Shown: positions 17,098 through 25,652, counted from the first letter of the stretch. The stretch: DNA of 64,000 bases from Planctomyces sp. SH-PL14 (GCF_001610835.1 NZ_CP011270.1:5660001-5724000), one strand, 5' to 3'. Made by a program: numbers and translations. Notes: generated by a model not told the origin, from the letters alone.

Positions 17098-17418
17098 GTC
17101 CAAGAGCCGGGTCCAGGGGCACCCTGGTGGGGAGTGCAGAGGGGCAACGCCCCTTTGCCCGCCGGAGGCCCGTCTCGTCTCGATCTCGCTGAAGGAGCGA
17201 GGGGCCAAGCGCGGACACCGTGCCGTATGCCCCTCACCAACCCGCGGGGATGCAAAGCGAGCGGTGAGTCCTCAACGCCGGGACCACAAAGCGGAAGTCC
17301 GTCGTGTCCCACGGTTCCTCATGGAAATGCCTCCGGCGGCAAGGGGTTGCCCCCTTGACCCCGGCTGCCGTGGAACATTGGGTTTGAGGTATCGGCGTCG
17401 CGCCGGCAAGGACGCTAT
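17098..17418 (+). repeat. Dispersed long hairpin repeat L6 (full-length, between convergent genes)
   Basis: A full L copy filling the space between the TAA at 17091 and the TAG of the tail-tube gene at 17415. It starts CCAAGAGCCGGGTCCAGGGG and ends CGCCGGCAAGGACGCTA. All hairpins are present, including GCAGAGGGGCAACGCCCCTTTGC and CAAGGGGTTGCCCCCTTG. Confidence 0.9.
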
Positions 17419-17942
17419 GCCGATTCGCTTCCGCGGTCGACGCCCACATAGATCTTGCCGATCAGCTCGCCGTCGTCCTGGCTCTCGTCGATACACGCAA
17501 TGAACTGCTGGCTCAGGATCCGGTCGCTCTCATTGTCATGCATCACGCTGATCTCGCCCGTCGGGCAGCACGCCCAGAGCGTGATCGCCTTCGTGTCATC
17601 CGGCTCCGCGATCGGCACAATGTCCAGCCGCTTCTTCTCATAGTACGAACCGGCCCGCCGACCCAGCCCCATGTAAGGCGTCGGATCAGACGTCCCGTCG
17701 GTCCCCTGCTGGAAGATCTCCTGCAGGACCGCCTCCGACCACTCGGCGAGTGGCGCCGTGACCGACGCCTCGTCGCCGATGTTGATGACGTCGACCGGGC
17801 TATTGCCGTACCGGTCAACGACGCGGTTCCGCGTCCCCTTGGTGTAGGTGAACTCGATCCCTCCCTGGGTGTGGCCAATGTCCTGATTGGCGACCTTCAG
17901 GATCGCGGCTCCCCCGGTAATCTCACGCAGTGCGGCGGCCAT
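17415..17942 (-). CDS. Phage major tail (tail tube) protein
   Basis: 175 residues without export signal. The chain is beta-rich with features of siphophage tail-tube proteins: IEFTYTKGTRNRVVDRYGNSP, then DVINIGDEASVTAPLAEW, and a C-terminal VMHDNESDRILSQQF. Its 5' neighbour two bases away is a tail completion gene, the normal order. The stop codon touches repeat L6. This protein would polymerise into the tail tube around the tape measure. Confidence 0.7.
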   Translation of the reverse strand: MAAALREITGGAAILKVANQDIGHTQGGIEFTYTKGTRNRVVDRYGNSPVDVINIGDEASVTAPLAEWSEAVLQEIFQQGTDGTSDPTPYMGLGRRAGSYYEKKRLDIVPIAEPDDTKAITLWACCPTGEISVMHDNESDRILSQQFIACIDESQDDGELIGKIYVGVDRGSESA

Positions 17943-17944
17943 CT

Positions 17945-18382
17945 CTACTCTCTCTTGGTGACGCGAAGGGTCCAGTCCGTGGTGAGCTGCACGAGCTTGC
18001 CACCGCCGGCCGGGTTGTCTCGCTGGGACAAAAGTTGAACGGTCTGTCCTGGCGTCGCGACGCGAAGCCAGCAGGTCTCACACTCCATCGGCACGGGGTG
18101 CTCTCGGGTGGGATAACGGAGCAATTCCTCAATGCGACGGGCGACGGGCCAGGCAGCCGCCGCGCTGGCGGCCGTGACATCGATCTGGAGACGGGATTCG
18201 GAGTCGCCGGGGATGTGCGGGTTGGGGATGTCGCTGAGGAGGAGGAGTCGGACGGCGGGGAAGGTATCGATGGCGAAGCGGGGTGTGCCGTAGCAGATGC
18301 GGTCGTGGACGAGGTTACGGAGGGTCTCGTCCGCGAGGAGGTGGGTGATGATGGCGGTCCAGAGGGTCGGCATGTGGTTCAA
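17945..18382 (-). CDS. Phage tail completion/terminator protein (DUF3168-like)
   Basis: 145 residues. It begins MNHMPTLWTAIITHLLADETLRNLVHDRI, with the helix and loop pattern of the DUF3168/gpU-like tail terminators ('L...L..d..l..lv..RI..g..r......P.v.l'). It continues RLQIDVTAASAAAAWPVARRIEELL, which also fits the family. It would cap the tail tube for joining to the head. ATG 18373 is an alternative start. It is two bases from the tail-tube gene, and no phage gene lies directly upstream; a plus-strand zinc-ribbon gene is there instead. Confidence 0.75.
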   Translation of the reverse strand: MNHMPTLWTAIITHLLADETLRNLVHDRICYGTPRFAIDTFPAVRLLLLSDIPNPHIPGDSESRLQIDVTAASAAAAWPVARRIEELLRYPTREHPVPMECETCWLRVATPGQTVQLLSQRDNPAGGGKLVQLTTDWTLRVTKRE

Positions 18383-18510
18383 TCGGCCGATGATCCGAAG
18401 GTGCGAACCACATGGCGGAGGTCGGTAAAACTTCTTGTTTGGCCGCGACCGGAAGTGCAGACTGTGGTCGGCGTTTTGTTCGACGTGCGATCGCGTTGAG
18501 GAGGGCGGGC

Positions 18511-18894
18511 ATGGATCCGGAGTTCTCGGCGGACCGATCGGAGGAGGGTGATCCCAAGGTCGTTTGCCGGGCGGTGAATGCCATGATCGCCGAGCACATC
18601 CGCTTGTTGCTGGCGGTGCATGACATTCGGGCGGCGGTGATTCAGCGGGACCCGATACGAGCCATGGCAGCCACTGCGGATCTCCTGCTGGCGGGTCAGG
18701 ACTGTCGGAAGTCGCAGCGCGTTCTGAGTGAGATCCTGGCGAACGATTACGGTGGCGACTGGGGCTGTCCGTCGTGCCACGAAGAGGTGCCGCGGAATTT
18801 CGATGTGTGCTGGAGTTGTGGTGCGTCGCATCCGTCGTTGGCGAATCCGGATGCTGCGGTCATCGACTCAGAGGACGTTGAAACCGCGAAGTAG
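18511..18894 (+). CDS. Small zinc-ribbon protein, unknown function
   Basis: 127 residues from ATG 18511 (GAGG 10 bases upstream). A helical N-terminal domain (CRAVNAMIAEHIRLLLAVHDIRAAVIQ) is followed by a C-terminal zinc-ribbon-like CPSC...CWSCG. The unit may bind nucleic acid or protein, but nothing further can be said. It is divergent from the tail block, and its TAG is followed directly by the start of repeat L7. Confidence 0.7.
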   Translation: MDPEFSADRSEEGDPKVVCRAVNAMIAEHIRLLLAVHDIRAAVIQRDPIRAMAATADLLLAGQDCRKSQRVLSEILANDYGGDWGCPSCHEEVPRNFDVCWSCGASHPSLANPDAAVIDSEDVETAK

Positions 18895-18897
18895 GCC

Positions 18898-19226
18898 CCC
18901 ACCGGGTCCAGGGGCACCCTGGTGGGGGATGCAAGGGGGTCACCCCCCCTTGCCCGCCGGAGGCCTGGCCGTCGAGAGATGTCTGAAGGAGAGCGTGTCC
19001 AAGCGCGGACAACGTGCCGTATGCCCCCTCACCTGCGACGCGAGGAGTGCGAAGCGAGCGGTGTAGTTAGAGGGAGTCCTCAACGCCGGTACCACAAAGG
19101 GGACATCCGTGGTGTCCCACGGTTCCTCATCGAAGCGCCTCCGGCGGCAAGGGGTTGCCCCCTTGACCCCAGCGGCCGTCGCACGTTGGGCTTGAGCGAT
19201 CAGCGCTGCGCCGGCGGGCGCGTCTT
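18898..19226 (+). repeat. Dispersed long hairpin repeat L7 (full-length, between convergent genes)
   Basis: A complete L copy lying exactly between the stop of the plus-strand zinc-ribbon gene (18894) and the TAA of the minus-strand lipoprotein gene (19225). Stems include CCAGGGGCACCCTGG, GCAAGGGGGTCACCCCCCTTGC, TGTCCAAGCGCGGACA and CAAGGGGTTGCCCCCTTG. Confidence 0.9.
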
Positions 19227-19836
19227 ACTCAGGATCGCCATAGAACCGCACGGACCCTGGCTCCGGCAGATGCTCCGGATCCAGCGTGCACCCCTTCGGA
19301 ATCGTCATCGGATACAGCGTCGTCGGCCGGCCCGACCGATAAGTGATCTTCTCGATCATCATCTCGTCCCAGCACTCGTCCAGATCCGGCGCGACATAGT
19401 CCGCCGGCGGCGGATCCAGCACATCAACCCGAACCAGCTCCGCCGTCTTGAACGACCGGATCGGAACATGACTCGTCTGCATCTGCCGCCGGTCATCCGG
19501 TCCGGGAACCGGCTCCCGATGAATGCAGTTCACGATCTCAATCTCATGCCGGGACTTCTTCAAAAGCGTCCCGCTGAACTTCCGCTCCCCTCGGGCACCC
19601 ATGTAGACCGCAATCCGCGACCCGCACTGCGTCTCTGCCAGCGTGTGCCGCACCTCGCGCAGCCTGAGCTCCTGCGAGACCTTGCTCAACTCCGGATCCA
19701 CCTCGACGGACCCATCCAGCGGATACTCATCAAGCGACCGCAACGCCGGAGCCGTCATCGCCATCGAACCGAGCGACATGCAACCGGAGAGCAGCCCCCC
19801 GGCCAGTGTCAGCGAAAGTGTGACGTGACGAACCAT
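19225..19836 (-). CDS. Lipoprotein, unknown function
   Basis: 203 residues from ATG 19836. The signal VRHVTLSLTLAGGLLSGC ends in a lipobox cysteine. The mature protein contains a beta-rich core (GSRIAVYMGARGERKFSGTL, EIVNCIHREPV, SHVPIRSFKTAELVRVDVL). There is no recognised family. It is divergent from the thioredoxin-like gene and ends at repeat L7. Confidence 0.7.
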   Translation of the reverse strand: MVRHVTLSLTLAGGLLSGCMSLGSMAMTAPALRSLDEYPLDGSVEVDPELSKVSQELRLREVRHTLAETQCGSRIAVYMGARGERKFSGTLLKKSRHEIEIVNCIHREPVPGPDDRRQMQTSHVPIRSFKTAELVRVDVLDPPPADYVAPDLDECWDEMMIEKITYRSGRPTTLYPMTIPKGCTLDPEHLPEPGSVRFYGDPE

Positions 19837-20075
19837 GACGCGCTCCCCCGGCAAGCCGGACCAACCGCGGCGTGAAGCGGCCGGACCCTACGACCGCCCG
19901 AAAGCGACGGTCAACCCCGCCTCGCTGCCACGCGGCGTCTGAGCTCAAAGGCGCCGCGTTCGCCCCTCCGCACCGGCAGAAACCGCGGATGCTGGTCGGC
20001 GTCCAACGGCAAAAGATAAACTCCCTCCACCCCGGCAATGCGCCGCGGGAACGACCCGTTTCGGAGGGCCCCCGG

Positions 20076-21521
20076 ATGGTCACTGTTCGTGCTCGCCTGC
20101 TGAGTGTGCTGCTGCTCCTGTCGATCCTGCCCGCCCCGTCTGTTCGCGGCGCGGATGTCCCCAACCGCGCGGAGCGGCTCCGAAAGCTCGAGACCCAGCT
20201 GCGGAAGGCCCCCATCCCGGAAGCGATCCAGGCCCTCGAAGCGGCGATCGCGGAGTCGCCGGATGATTCACCCACCCGCATGAAGCGGATGGAGATCGTC
20301 CTCCGCCTCCGCTCCGAGAATCGCTTCGAAGAGGCGGCCGTCGAAGGGGAGAAGCTCCTGGACGACGCGATGTCGCACGCGGGAGATCGCGATCGCCTCC
20401 GCACTCTGCCGTTTGTTTCGTCCGTGCTCGCTGGGCTCTACGCGGAGTTGGGCCAGGAAGAAAAGGGACGGGCGGCCCTCGATCGACCGATGGCCTGGCT
20501 CAACGAAGTGATTCTGCCGGCCAGTTCGCAGTTTCTGAAGGGGGCCAGACTCCGCCAACTGGCGAACGTCGCGGGCTGGGTCGCCAAGCGGAAAGGATTC
20601 GCGGCAGGCGACGACCTGCTCTCCCGCGAACAACGAAAGCTGGAGGTCGGTCGGGAGAAGTGGGCTCCAGAGTCCGAAGGACTGGGCCACTGGGTTGACG
20701 TCATGGAGTCGCGGATCTCGCTGGCAGATCGCTCCGAACAGCCGGACGTCGTTCGATCGCTCTCTGCGGAACTCGACGCCGCGGCAGAGCAGATGCTGAA
20801 AACGAACCCCGGTTCCGACCGCGCGGTCCTCACGATGCTCGAAGTCCGTACGAACTCCGTCGACCGGATGTATCGCGACCAACCGGAAGCGGCCCTCGCC
20901 CTCCTGAAGAAGACGCTGGAACAGACCGAGATTGAATCGACTGAGAACCGCCAGGTAATCGACCGTGTTCGAGAACAGCTCGCCAAGTATGAGCCGCGGA
21001 TCCAGGCCGCGATCATCGCCAAGTCCCTGACGGGCCGGCCCGCTCCGGAGATCAAGGGGGCGGGCTGGGTGAACGGAGACGCGCGGCCCCCGGAAGCGCT
21101 CCAGGGAAAGGTCGTCCTCCTCGACTTCTGGGCCCTTTGGTGTGGTCCATGTATCGCCGCGTTTCCCGAGGTGACCGCCCTGCACCAGGAGTTTCACGGC
21201 CAGGGGCTGGAGATCGTAGGCGTGACGCGATCCTACGGGTTCGAGTGGGACGAAGCGGGCGACGAGCCGGTGTTCAAGGAGAACAAGGATCTCCCGAAGG
21301 AAACGGATGCTGTCGGCCGCTATATGAAGAAGAAGGCTCTCCCGTTCCCCTCGATCGTCGACGAGCACGAAAGCTCGATGTTTACGAACTATGGAGTGAC
21401 CGGAATCCCGCAGTCGGTGCTGATCGACCGCAAGGGAGTCATCCGGCTGCTGCAGGTCGGGCACACCGAAGCGCACACGAAGGCGCTGCGGGACAAGATC
21501 GTCGAGCTGCTTGCGGAGTAA
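20076..21521 (+). CDS. Exported TlpA-type thioredoxin with helical N-terminal domain
   Basis: 481 residues from ATG 20076 (GGAGGG 14 bases upstream). A signal peptide (VRARLLSVLLLLSILPAPSVRGA) is followed by a long TPR-like helical region (about 30-310). A C-terminal TlpA/AhpC-like thioredoxin domain then holds the active site WCGPC (Cys356, Cys359) and the cis-proline region GIPQSVLID. It would carry out disulfide exchange in the periplasm or paryphoplasm. Planctomycetes have many such TlpA fusions of unknown target. Repeat S1 follows the stop. Confidence 0.9.
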   Translation: MVTVRARLLSVLLLLSILPAPSVRGADVPNRAERLRKLETQLRKAPIPEAIQALEAAIAESPDDSPTRMKRMEIVLRLRSENRFEEAAVEGEKLLDDAMSHAGDRDRLRTLPFVSSVLAGLYAELGQEEKGRAALDRPMAWLNEVILPASSQFLKGARLRQLANVAGWVAKRKGFAAGDDLLSREQRKLEVGREKWAPESEGLGHWVDVMESRISLADRSEQPDVVRSLSAELDAAAEQMLKTNPGSDRAVLTMLEVRTNSVDRMYRDQPEAALALLKKTLEQTEIESTENRQVIDRVREQLAKYEPRIQAAIIAKSLTGRPAPEIKGAGWVNGDARPPEALQGKVVLLDFWALWCGPCIAAFPEVTALHQEFHGQGLEIVGVTRSYGFEWDEAGDEPVFKENKDLPKETDAVGRYMKKKALPFPSIVDEHESSMFTNYGVTGIPQSVLIDRKGVIRLLQVGHTEAHTKALRDKIVELLAE

Positions 21522-21523
21522 CC

Positions 21524-21551
21524 GGCGAGCGGGGGGCGTCAGCCCCCTGAT
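21524..21551 (+). repeat. Short hairpin repeat S1
   Basis: GCGAGCGGGGGGCGTCAGCCCCCTGAT: a GGGGGC/GCCCCC stem with loop GTCA, three bases after the TAA of the thioredoxin gene. Confidence 0.8.
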
Positions 21552-21616
21552 AGAGCGTCCCGCGTTCACCTTCCGTACGCACTCCGGAGTGTACCGGCAA
21601 TGGCCGGCCTCGTGGT

Positions 21617-22093
21617 CTACCGGCCACCATCCATCTGAACCACCTTCTTCAACCGCTTGATCGCCCACTCCTCAATCGCCATGAACGCCGGCCGCAGGAA
21701 CGGCATCTGTTCGCCCGCCCCGCCGCCCCCTGCGTCCTTCGCCGGCCACGACCGCACCGCCTGGCTGTCCGTCACGTCAGGAGCTGTCCCGATCGCCTTC
21801 ACCGCCCCGCCGGCAATCCACTCCGTCCCAAACTCGATGTGCGGCGCGTACTCCTGATTGCTCCCGACGGCGGCAAAGAACTCGGACCCCTCCCGGCCGC
21901 TCTCATGCAGCAGTGTCGCTCCCAGCGCCCCGGTCTCAACCGGTACCCGCCGCCGCGCCTCCGCCGCCCAGCGGGCCGCAATGACCTCCATCTCCCGCTC
22001 GAGCTCCTTCTCCGCCTCCTCACCAAACCGCCGCAGCGACTGCGCGAACGCGTCGAGACCACTCCATCGAAATTGAACGCTGCCGGATGCCAT
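21617..22093 (-). CDS. HK97 gp10-like phage head-tail protein
   Basis: 158 residues from ATG 22093. The layout is that of the HK97 gp10 family: N-terminal FRWSGLDAFAQSLRRF, helix EAEKELEREMEVIAARWAAEARRRVPVETGAL, then EYAPHIEFGTEWI. The family acts at the head-tail joint. It stands alone among non-phage genes: the thioredoxin gene converges from one side and a nitrilase diverges on the other. A Gly-rich insert (DAGGGGAGEQ) precedes the C-terminal helix MPFLRPAFMAIEEWAIKRL. Confidence 0.85.
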   Translation of the reverse strand: MASGSVQFRWSGLDAFAQSLRRFGEEAEKELEREMEVIAARWAAEARRRVPVETGALGATLLHESGREGSEFFAAVGSNQEYAPHIEFGTEWIAGGAVKAIGTAPDVTDSQAVRSWPAKDAGGGGAGEQMPFLRPAFMAIEEWAIKRLKKVVQMDGGR

Positions 22094-22220
22094 ACCACTC
22101 CATCGGCCCGCCGTCGCCTCGTGTCGACGGATTTCCCGAAGTCGTTCCACCCGCGGCGGTGACGGCAGTCCTGGTTCCCGCGATGCTGTCTTCATTGGAG
22201 ACAACGAAGGGCCCCCGCCA

Positions 22221-22949
22221 ATGAGACTCTGCGCCGCACAGATCCAGCCGACCGCCGGAGACATCACCGCCAATCTCTCCCTGCACCGCGCGGCGATCGA
22301 GCGGGCCCTCGCGTTCGGAGCGGAGCTGATCATCTTCCCTGAGCTCTCGCTGACCGGCTACGAGCCGACCCTCGCGGCGGACCTCGCGATGACAGCGGAC
22401 GACTCCCGCCTCGGCCCCTTCCAGGCCCTCGCGGAGGAACGCGGACTGACGATCGCCGTCGGGCTCCCGCTCCAGGCGGGCTCCGGAGTCGAGATCGGCC
22501 AAGTGTGGTTCCAGCCCGCCGCGCCGCGACTGACCTATTCGAAAATGCTCCTCCACGTGGATGAGCTCCCGTACTTCCGGAGCGGCACGCGGCAGGTCCT
22601 GCTCCGGCAATCCGGGCACGTCCTGGCTCCCGCGATCTGTTACGAGTCCCTCCAGCCCGAGCACGCGGAGGCCGCCGCCGGTGCGGGGGCGGACGTCTAT
22701 CTGGCGAGCGTGGCGAAGTCTGTCGGCGGGGTCGATCGGGCCTTCGTCCACTACCCGGCGATCGCCCGGCAGCACGGCATGGCGGTGTTGATGGCGAACT
22801 CCATCGGTCCCTGCGACAATTTCGTCGCCGCCGGACGCTCTGCGATCTGGAGCCCGCGAGGCCAACTCGTGGACCAGCTCGACGCGGATGCCCAGGGCGT
22901 CCTGGTCTTCGACACGGAGACCGGCGCGGCCGAACGGACCACGTGGTGA
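22221..22949 (+). CDS. Carbon-nitrogen hydrolase (nitrilase superfamily)
   Basis: 242 residues, cytoplasmic. The catalytic triad is visible: Glu41 in FPELSLTGYE, Lys108 in TYSKMLLH and Cys140 in PAICYES. These enzymes hydrolyse amides or nitriles with ammonia release. The sequence is short but complete, ending with ESL...VLVFDTETG. The substrate cannot be read from the sequence. The gene begins 128 bases from the divergent gp10-like gene. Confidence 0.9.
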   Translation: MRLCAAQIQPTAGDITANLSLHRAAIERALAFGAELIIFPELSLTGYEPTLAADLAMTADDSRLGPFQALAEERGLTIAVGLPLQAGSGVEIGQVWFQPAAPRLTYSKMLLHVDELPYFRSGTRQVLLRQSGHVLAPAICYESLQPEHAEAAAGAGADVYLASVAKSVGGVDRAFVHYPAIARQHGMAVLMANSIGPCDNFVAAGRSAIWSPRGQLVDQLDADAQGVLVFDTETGAAERTTW

Positions 22950-23000
22950 CGTGCCGCCGGACTCGCTCGGCGTGATGACACGGATTCCCAGAAGTGCCGC

Positions 23001-23207
23001 AGCCGGGAGAGCGAATGTCCTGCCGAGCCGCGTGAAGCGCAGGACGGTGACTGTCGCGACCGGGAGGGCGAAGCTCCTGCTGAGCCGCAGGCGTTGCCGA
23101 GCCTCCCCGGGCCGAGCGATTCGATCGACGAGGCCCGGCAGTGACGGTCCTGTCCAGAGTCGCCCGTCCCTTGGACATTCGCGGCTCCGCGGGAGCGTCG
23201 CCCTGCC
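23001..23207. repeat. Cluster of three P-type (REP-like) repeats
   Basis: P1 (23001-23032) and P2 (23059-23090) read GGGAG(G/A)GCGAA..TCCTG(C/..)GAGCCG on the plus strand. P3 (23177-23207) is inverted (GCGGCTCCGCGGGAGCGTCGCCC). They fill the gene-free stretch 22950-23353. Confidence 0.7.
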
Positions 23208-23295
23208 GATGGTCGTTCCCCCGGCACCTCAGCGAGCCGACTTTTTTCGCCCGAGTGTCACAAACGGCCCAGCTCATTCGTCTTCTCTGTAAAGC

Positions 23296-23327
23296 CCGTC
23301 CGCCCGTCGGCTCAGACGGGCGGACGG
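23296..23327 (+). promoter_or_regulatory. Strong leader hairpin before the cupin gene
   Basis: A perfect 13-bp stem, CCGTCCGCCCGTC pairing with GACGGGCGGACGG around loop GGCTCA. It ends 15 bases before the GGAGG ribosome site of the gene at 23354. It could be a terminator for the preceding gene, though no T-run follows, or a leader structure. Confidence 0.55.
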
Positions 23328-23353
23328 AGTCACACAAACCTGGAGGTCGCACG

Positions 23354-23779
23354 ATGATTCGGACCTGGATGGCAGCAGCGGCGGGAGTGATGGTCGGGGC
23401 CGTGGGGATGGGCTTCGCCGCCCCTCACGAGCACGGGGAGCGGGTCAGAACGATCTCCTCGCGGGAGATTCAGGAGAAGGTGAACGGCAAGGAGTCGGCC
23501 GTCACGGCGGTCGAGGTCACGATCGGGCCGGGGGAGGCGGGGGATTCGCACCGTCATCCGGGGCCGGGGTTCGTGTACGTCCTGGAAGGGGAGTACGAGC
23601 TCGGGATCGACGACCAGCCGACGAAGCGGTTCAAGGCAGGTGAGACCTTCTACGAGCCGACGGGATGCCTGCACCGGGTCTCGAAGAACCCGGCGAAAGA
23701 AGGGACGACGCGCCTGATCGCCTTCGTGGTCCATCCGCGGGACGCGAAGGAGATCGCGGTCCCGGAACCCAAGAAGTAA
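23354..23779 (+). CDS. Exported cupin-domain protein
   Basis: 141 residues from ATG 23354 (GGAGG 8 bases upstream). A short signal peptide (MAAAAGVMVGAVGMGFAA) is followed by one cupin domain. The metal-type residues are visible in SHRHPGPGFVYVLEGEYELG (H-x-H and later E) and in CLHRVSKN. Single-domain exported cupins are often of unknown substrate; here it may bind a metal or small ligand in the periplasm. A 13-bp leader hairpin precedes it. The next gene, an NAD(P)-binding protein, follows after 95 bases. Confidence 0.85.
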   Translation: MIRTWMAAAAGVMVGAVGMGFAAPHEHGERVRTISSREIQEKVNGKESAVTAVEVTIGPGEAGDSHRHPGPGFVYVLEGEYELGIDDQPTKRFKAGETFYEPTGCLHRVSKNPAKEGTTRLIAFVVHPRDAKEIAVPEPKK

Positions 23780-23874
23780 GTCCGGTTTCCTCGTGAGCCA
23801 AGCGGCCTGCCGGCGAGCGAAAGTTCGAAAGCCCAGGCATCCTCAACACGAAAACGTCAAACGGAGACAGAGTG

Positions 23875-24624
23875 ATGAAAGTCGTTGTGATTGGCGGAAG
23901 CGGTCTGATCGGGAGCAAGGTGGTGGCGAGCCTGCGGGAGCGGGGGCACGACGTGCTGTCCGCCTCGCCGCGGTCCGGCGTGAATGCCGTGACGGGCGAA
24001 GGGCTGGCGGGAGCGCTGACCGGCGCGGACGTGGTGGTCGACGTCTCGAACTCGCCGTCGTTTGAGGACAAGGCGGTGATGGAGTTCTTCGAACGCTCCA
24101 CGTCGAACCTGATGGCGGCGGAGAAGAAGGCCGGCGTGAAGCATCACGTGGCCCTCTCGGTCGTGGGGGCCGAGCGGTTGCCGGACAGCGGCTACATGCG
24201 GGCCAAGGTGGCTCAGGAGGCGCTCATTGAGGGGAGCGGCGTGCCGTACACGATCGTGCGGGCGACGCAGTTCTTCGAGTTCCTGGAGGCGATCGCGGCT
24301 TCGGGAACGGTGGACGGGGAGGTGCGGCTCCCGACGGCGCAGTTCCAGCCGGTGGCGGCGGTCGATGTGGCGTCGGCGGTGCTCGATGCCGTGCTGGGCG
24401 CGCCGGTGAACGGAATGGTGGAGCTGGGTGGGCCGGAGTCGTTGCCGATGTCGGAGTTCATCGGGCGGGCGCTGGTCGCCGGTGGGGATGGGCGGCGGGT
24501 CGTGGGGGATTCGGAAGCGCGGTACTTCGGGGATCAGCTCCAGGAGCGGGCGCTGGTGCCGGATGCGGGAGCCAGGATTGGATCGCTCCGCTACGAAGCC
24601 TGGCGGCAATCGGCCAAGGCGTAA
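23875..24624 (+). CDS. NmrA-like/atypical SDR NAD(P)-binding protein
   Basis: 249 residues from ATG 23875; the GTG three bases upstream is an alternative. The Rossmann motif GGSGLIGSKVV is at residues 7-17, followed by the NmrA-type YMRAKVAQEALI (Tyr-x3-Lys) and VPYTIVRATQFFEF. Proteins of this family are NAD(P)-dependent reductases or redox sensors. It may be co-transcribed with the cupin gene. Repeat L8 starts soon after the stop. Confidence 0.85.
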   Translation: MKVVVIGGSGLIGSKVVASLRERGHDVLSASPRSGVNAVTGEGLAGALTGADVVVDVSNSPSFEDKAVMEFFERSTSNLMAAEKKAGVKHHVALSVVGAERLPDSGYMRAKVAQEALIEGSGVPYTIVRATQFFEFLEAIAASGTVDGEVRLPTAQFQPVAAVDVASAVLDAVLGAPVNGMVELGGPESLPMSEFIGRALVAGGDGRRVVGDSEARYFGDQLQERALVPDAGARIGSLRYEAWRQSAKA

Positions 24625-24627
24625 TTC

Positions 24628-24712
24628 AGGAGCCGGGGGCCAGGCCCGTGTTGTGATCTTGACAGGCCCCTGGCGGGTGCAGGGCGGAGCCCTGCCCGCC
24701 GGAGGCCCGCGG
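24628..24712 (+). repeat. Diverged L-like hairpin repeat L8
   Basis: Begins CAGGAGCCGGGGGCCAGG right after the stop at 24624 and contains TGCAGGGCGGAGCCCTGCCCGCCGGAGGCC. This is the L first module with altered stems (CAGGGC/GCCCTG) and no second half. Confidence 0.55.
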
Positions 24713-24741
24713 AACGGTCCAAGCCACCCAGGGCGCCGTCG

Positions 24742-25089
24742 TCAGTGGAGGTCGAACTGGAAGGTGTTCTCCCCCTCCCGGACCTCGACGACGAGTCCCG
24801 ACTTCTCATCGGACGAATACTTCGCCGGGATATCCGGTCCTTCGATGGTCACCTTGTAGGCGCCGACCGGAGCGCGGCTGATCGTGAAGCGGCCTTCCTC
24901 ATTGATCTTGGCGCCGAGGAACTGTCCGTCGGGATAATGGAGGAAGAAGCGGGCTTTGCTCACCGGCTGGCCGCGCAGGGTCGCCAGTCCCACGACTTTT
25001 CCCTCCGCCGGAGTCTCTGGCGGGGCGGCGATTGCGAGGGTTCCGCAGCCGAGAATCAGGGCGATCAGTAGCGCGCGTGCAGTGAACAT
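24742..25089 (-). CDS. Small exported carboxypeptidase-regulatory-like protein
   Basis: 115 residues from ATG 25089, with CAGGAGG just upstream. A signal peptide (ARALLIALILGCGTLAIAA) is followed by one Ig-like carboxypeptidase-regulatory (transthyretin-like) domain: GKVVGLATLRGQPVSKARFFL, GRFTISRAPVGAYKVTIEG. Such single domains are abundant secreted proteins in planctomycetes; the role is unknown. Repeats P4, S2 and L9 fill the 560 bases upstream. Confidence 0.8.
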   Translation of the reverse strand: MFTARALLIALILGCGTLAIAAPPETPAEGKVVGLATLRGQPVSKARFFLHYPDGQFLGAKINEEGRFTISRAPVGAYKVTIEGPDIPAKYSSDEKSGLVVEVREGENTFQFDLH

Positions 25090-25185
25090 TCCGGCCTCCT
25101 GGGAGCGATGGGATTCCTCCTTCGAGCACCTCGGGAATCCCTTGCGGCAGTCTTGTGGGGAGTGATCTCGCAGGTCAAGGATGCC

Positions 25186-25216
25186 CCGGGAGGGCGAGGC
25201 TCCTGCCGAGCCGCGT
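25186..25216 (+). repeat. P-type (REP-like) repeat P4
   Basis: Reads CGGGAGGGCGAGGCTCCTGC then CGAGCCGCG, a single REP-like unit in the gap 25090-25650. Confidence 0.7.
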
Positions 25217-25273
25217 CGGCGACGGAAGAGGCCAGATTGGGCACCGCCGGGAGCTTGCGTAGACACAGAAGAA

Positions 25274-25301
25274 GGCGAGCGGGGGGCGTCAGCCCCCTGA
25301 T
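25274..25301 (+). repeat. Short hairpin repeat S2
   Basis: GCGAGCGGGGGGCGTCAGCCCCCTGAT, identical to S1, here in a non-coding gap next to L9. Confidence 0.8.
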
Positions 25302-25324
25302 TCGGAACATCCGCTGTCTCGAAC

Positions 25325-25652
25325 CGCGTCCTTGCCGGCACAGCGTGATAGCTCAAACCCAATGTGCCACGACAGCCTGGGGTCAAGCGGCCAAAAAGCA
25401 CAGGCCTCCTTGGCCCGGGAGGCACTTCCATGAGGAACCGTGGTGCACAACGGATGTCCCCTTTGTGGAACCGGCGTTAAGAACTCACCGCTCGCCGTGG
25501 AATCCACGCGGGTTGGTGATGGGGCATCCGGCACGTTGTCCGCGCTTGGACACGATCTCCTTCAGACATCTCTCGACGGCCAGGCCTCCGGCGGGCAAAG
25601 GGGCGTTGCCCCTCTGCACTCCCCACCAGGGGTTCCCCCTGGACCCCGGCTC
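25325..25652 (-). repeat. Dispersed long hairpin repeat L9 (full-length)
   Basis: A complete L copy beginning directly after the stop of the head-tail adaptor gene (GGGGTCCAGGGGGAACCCC, minus-strand sense). The second-module stem is interrupted by a short GGCC-bounded insert (GGCCAAAAAGCACAGGCC) that also occurs in L12. Confidence 0.9.
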
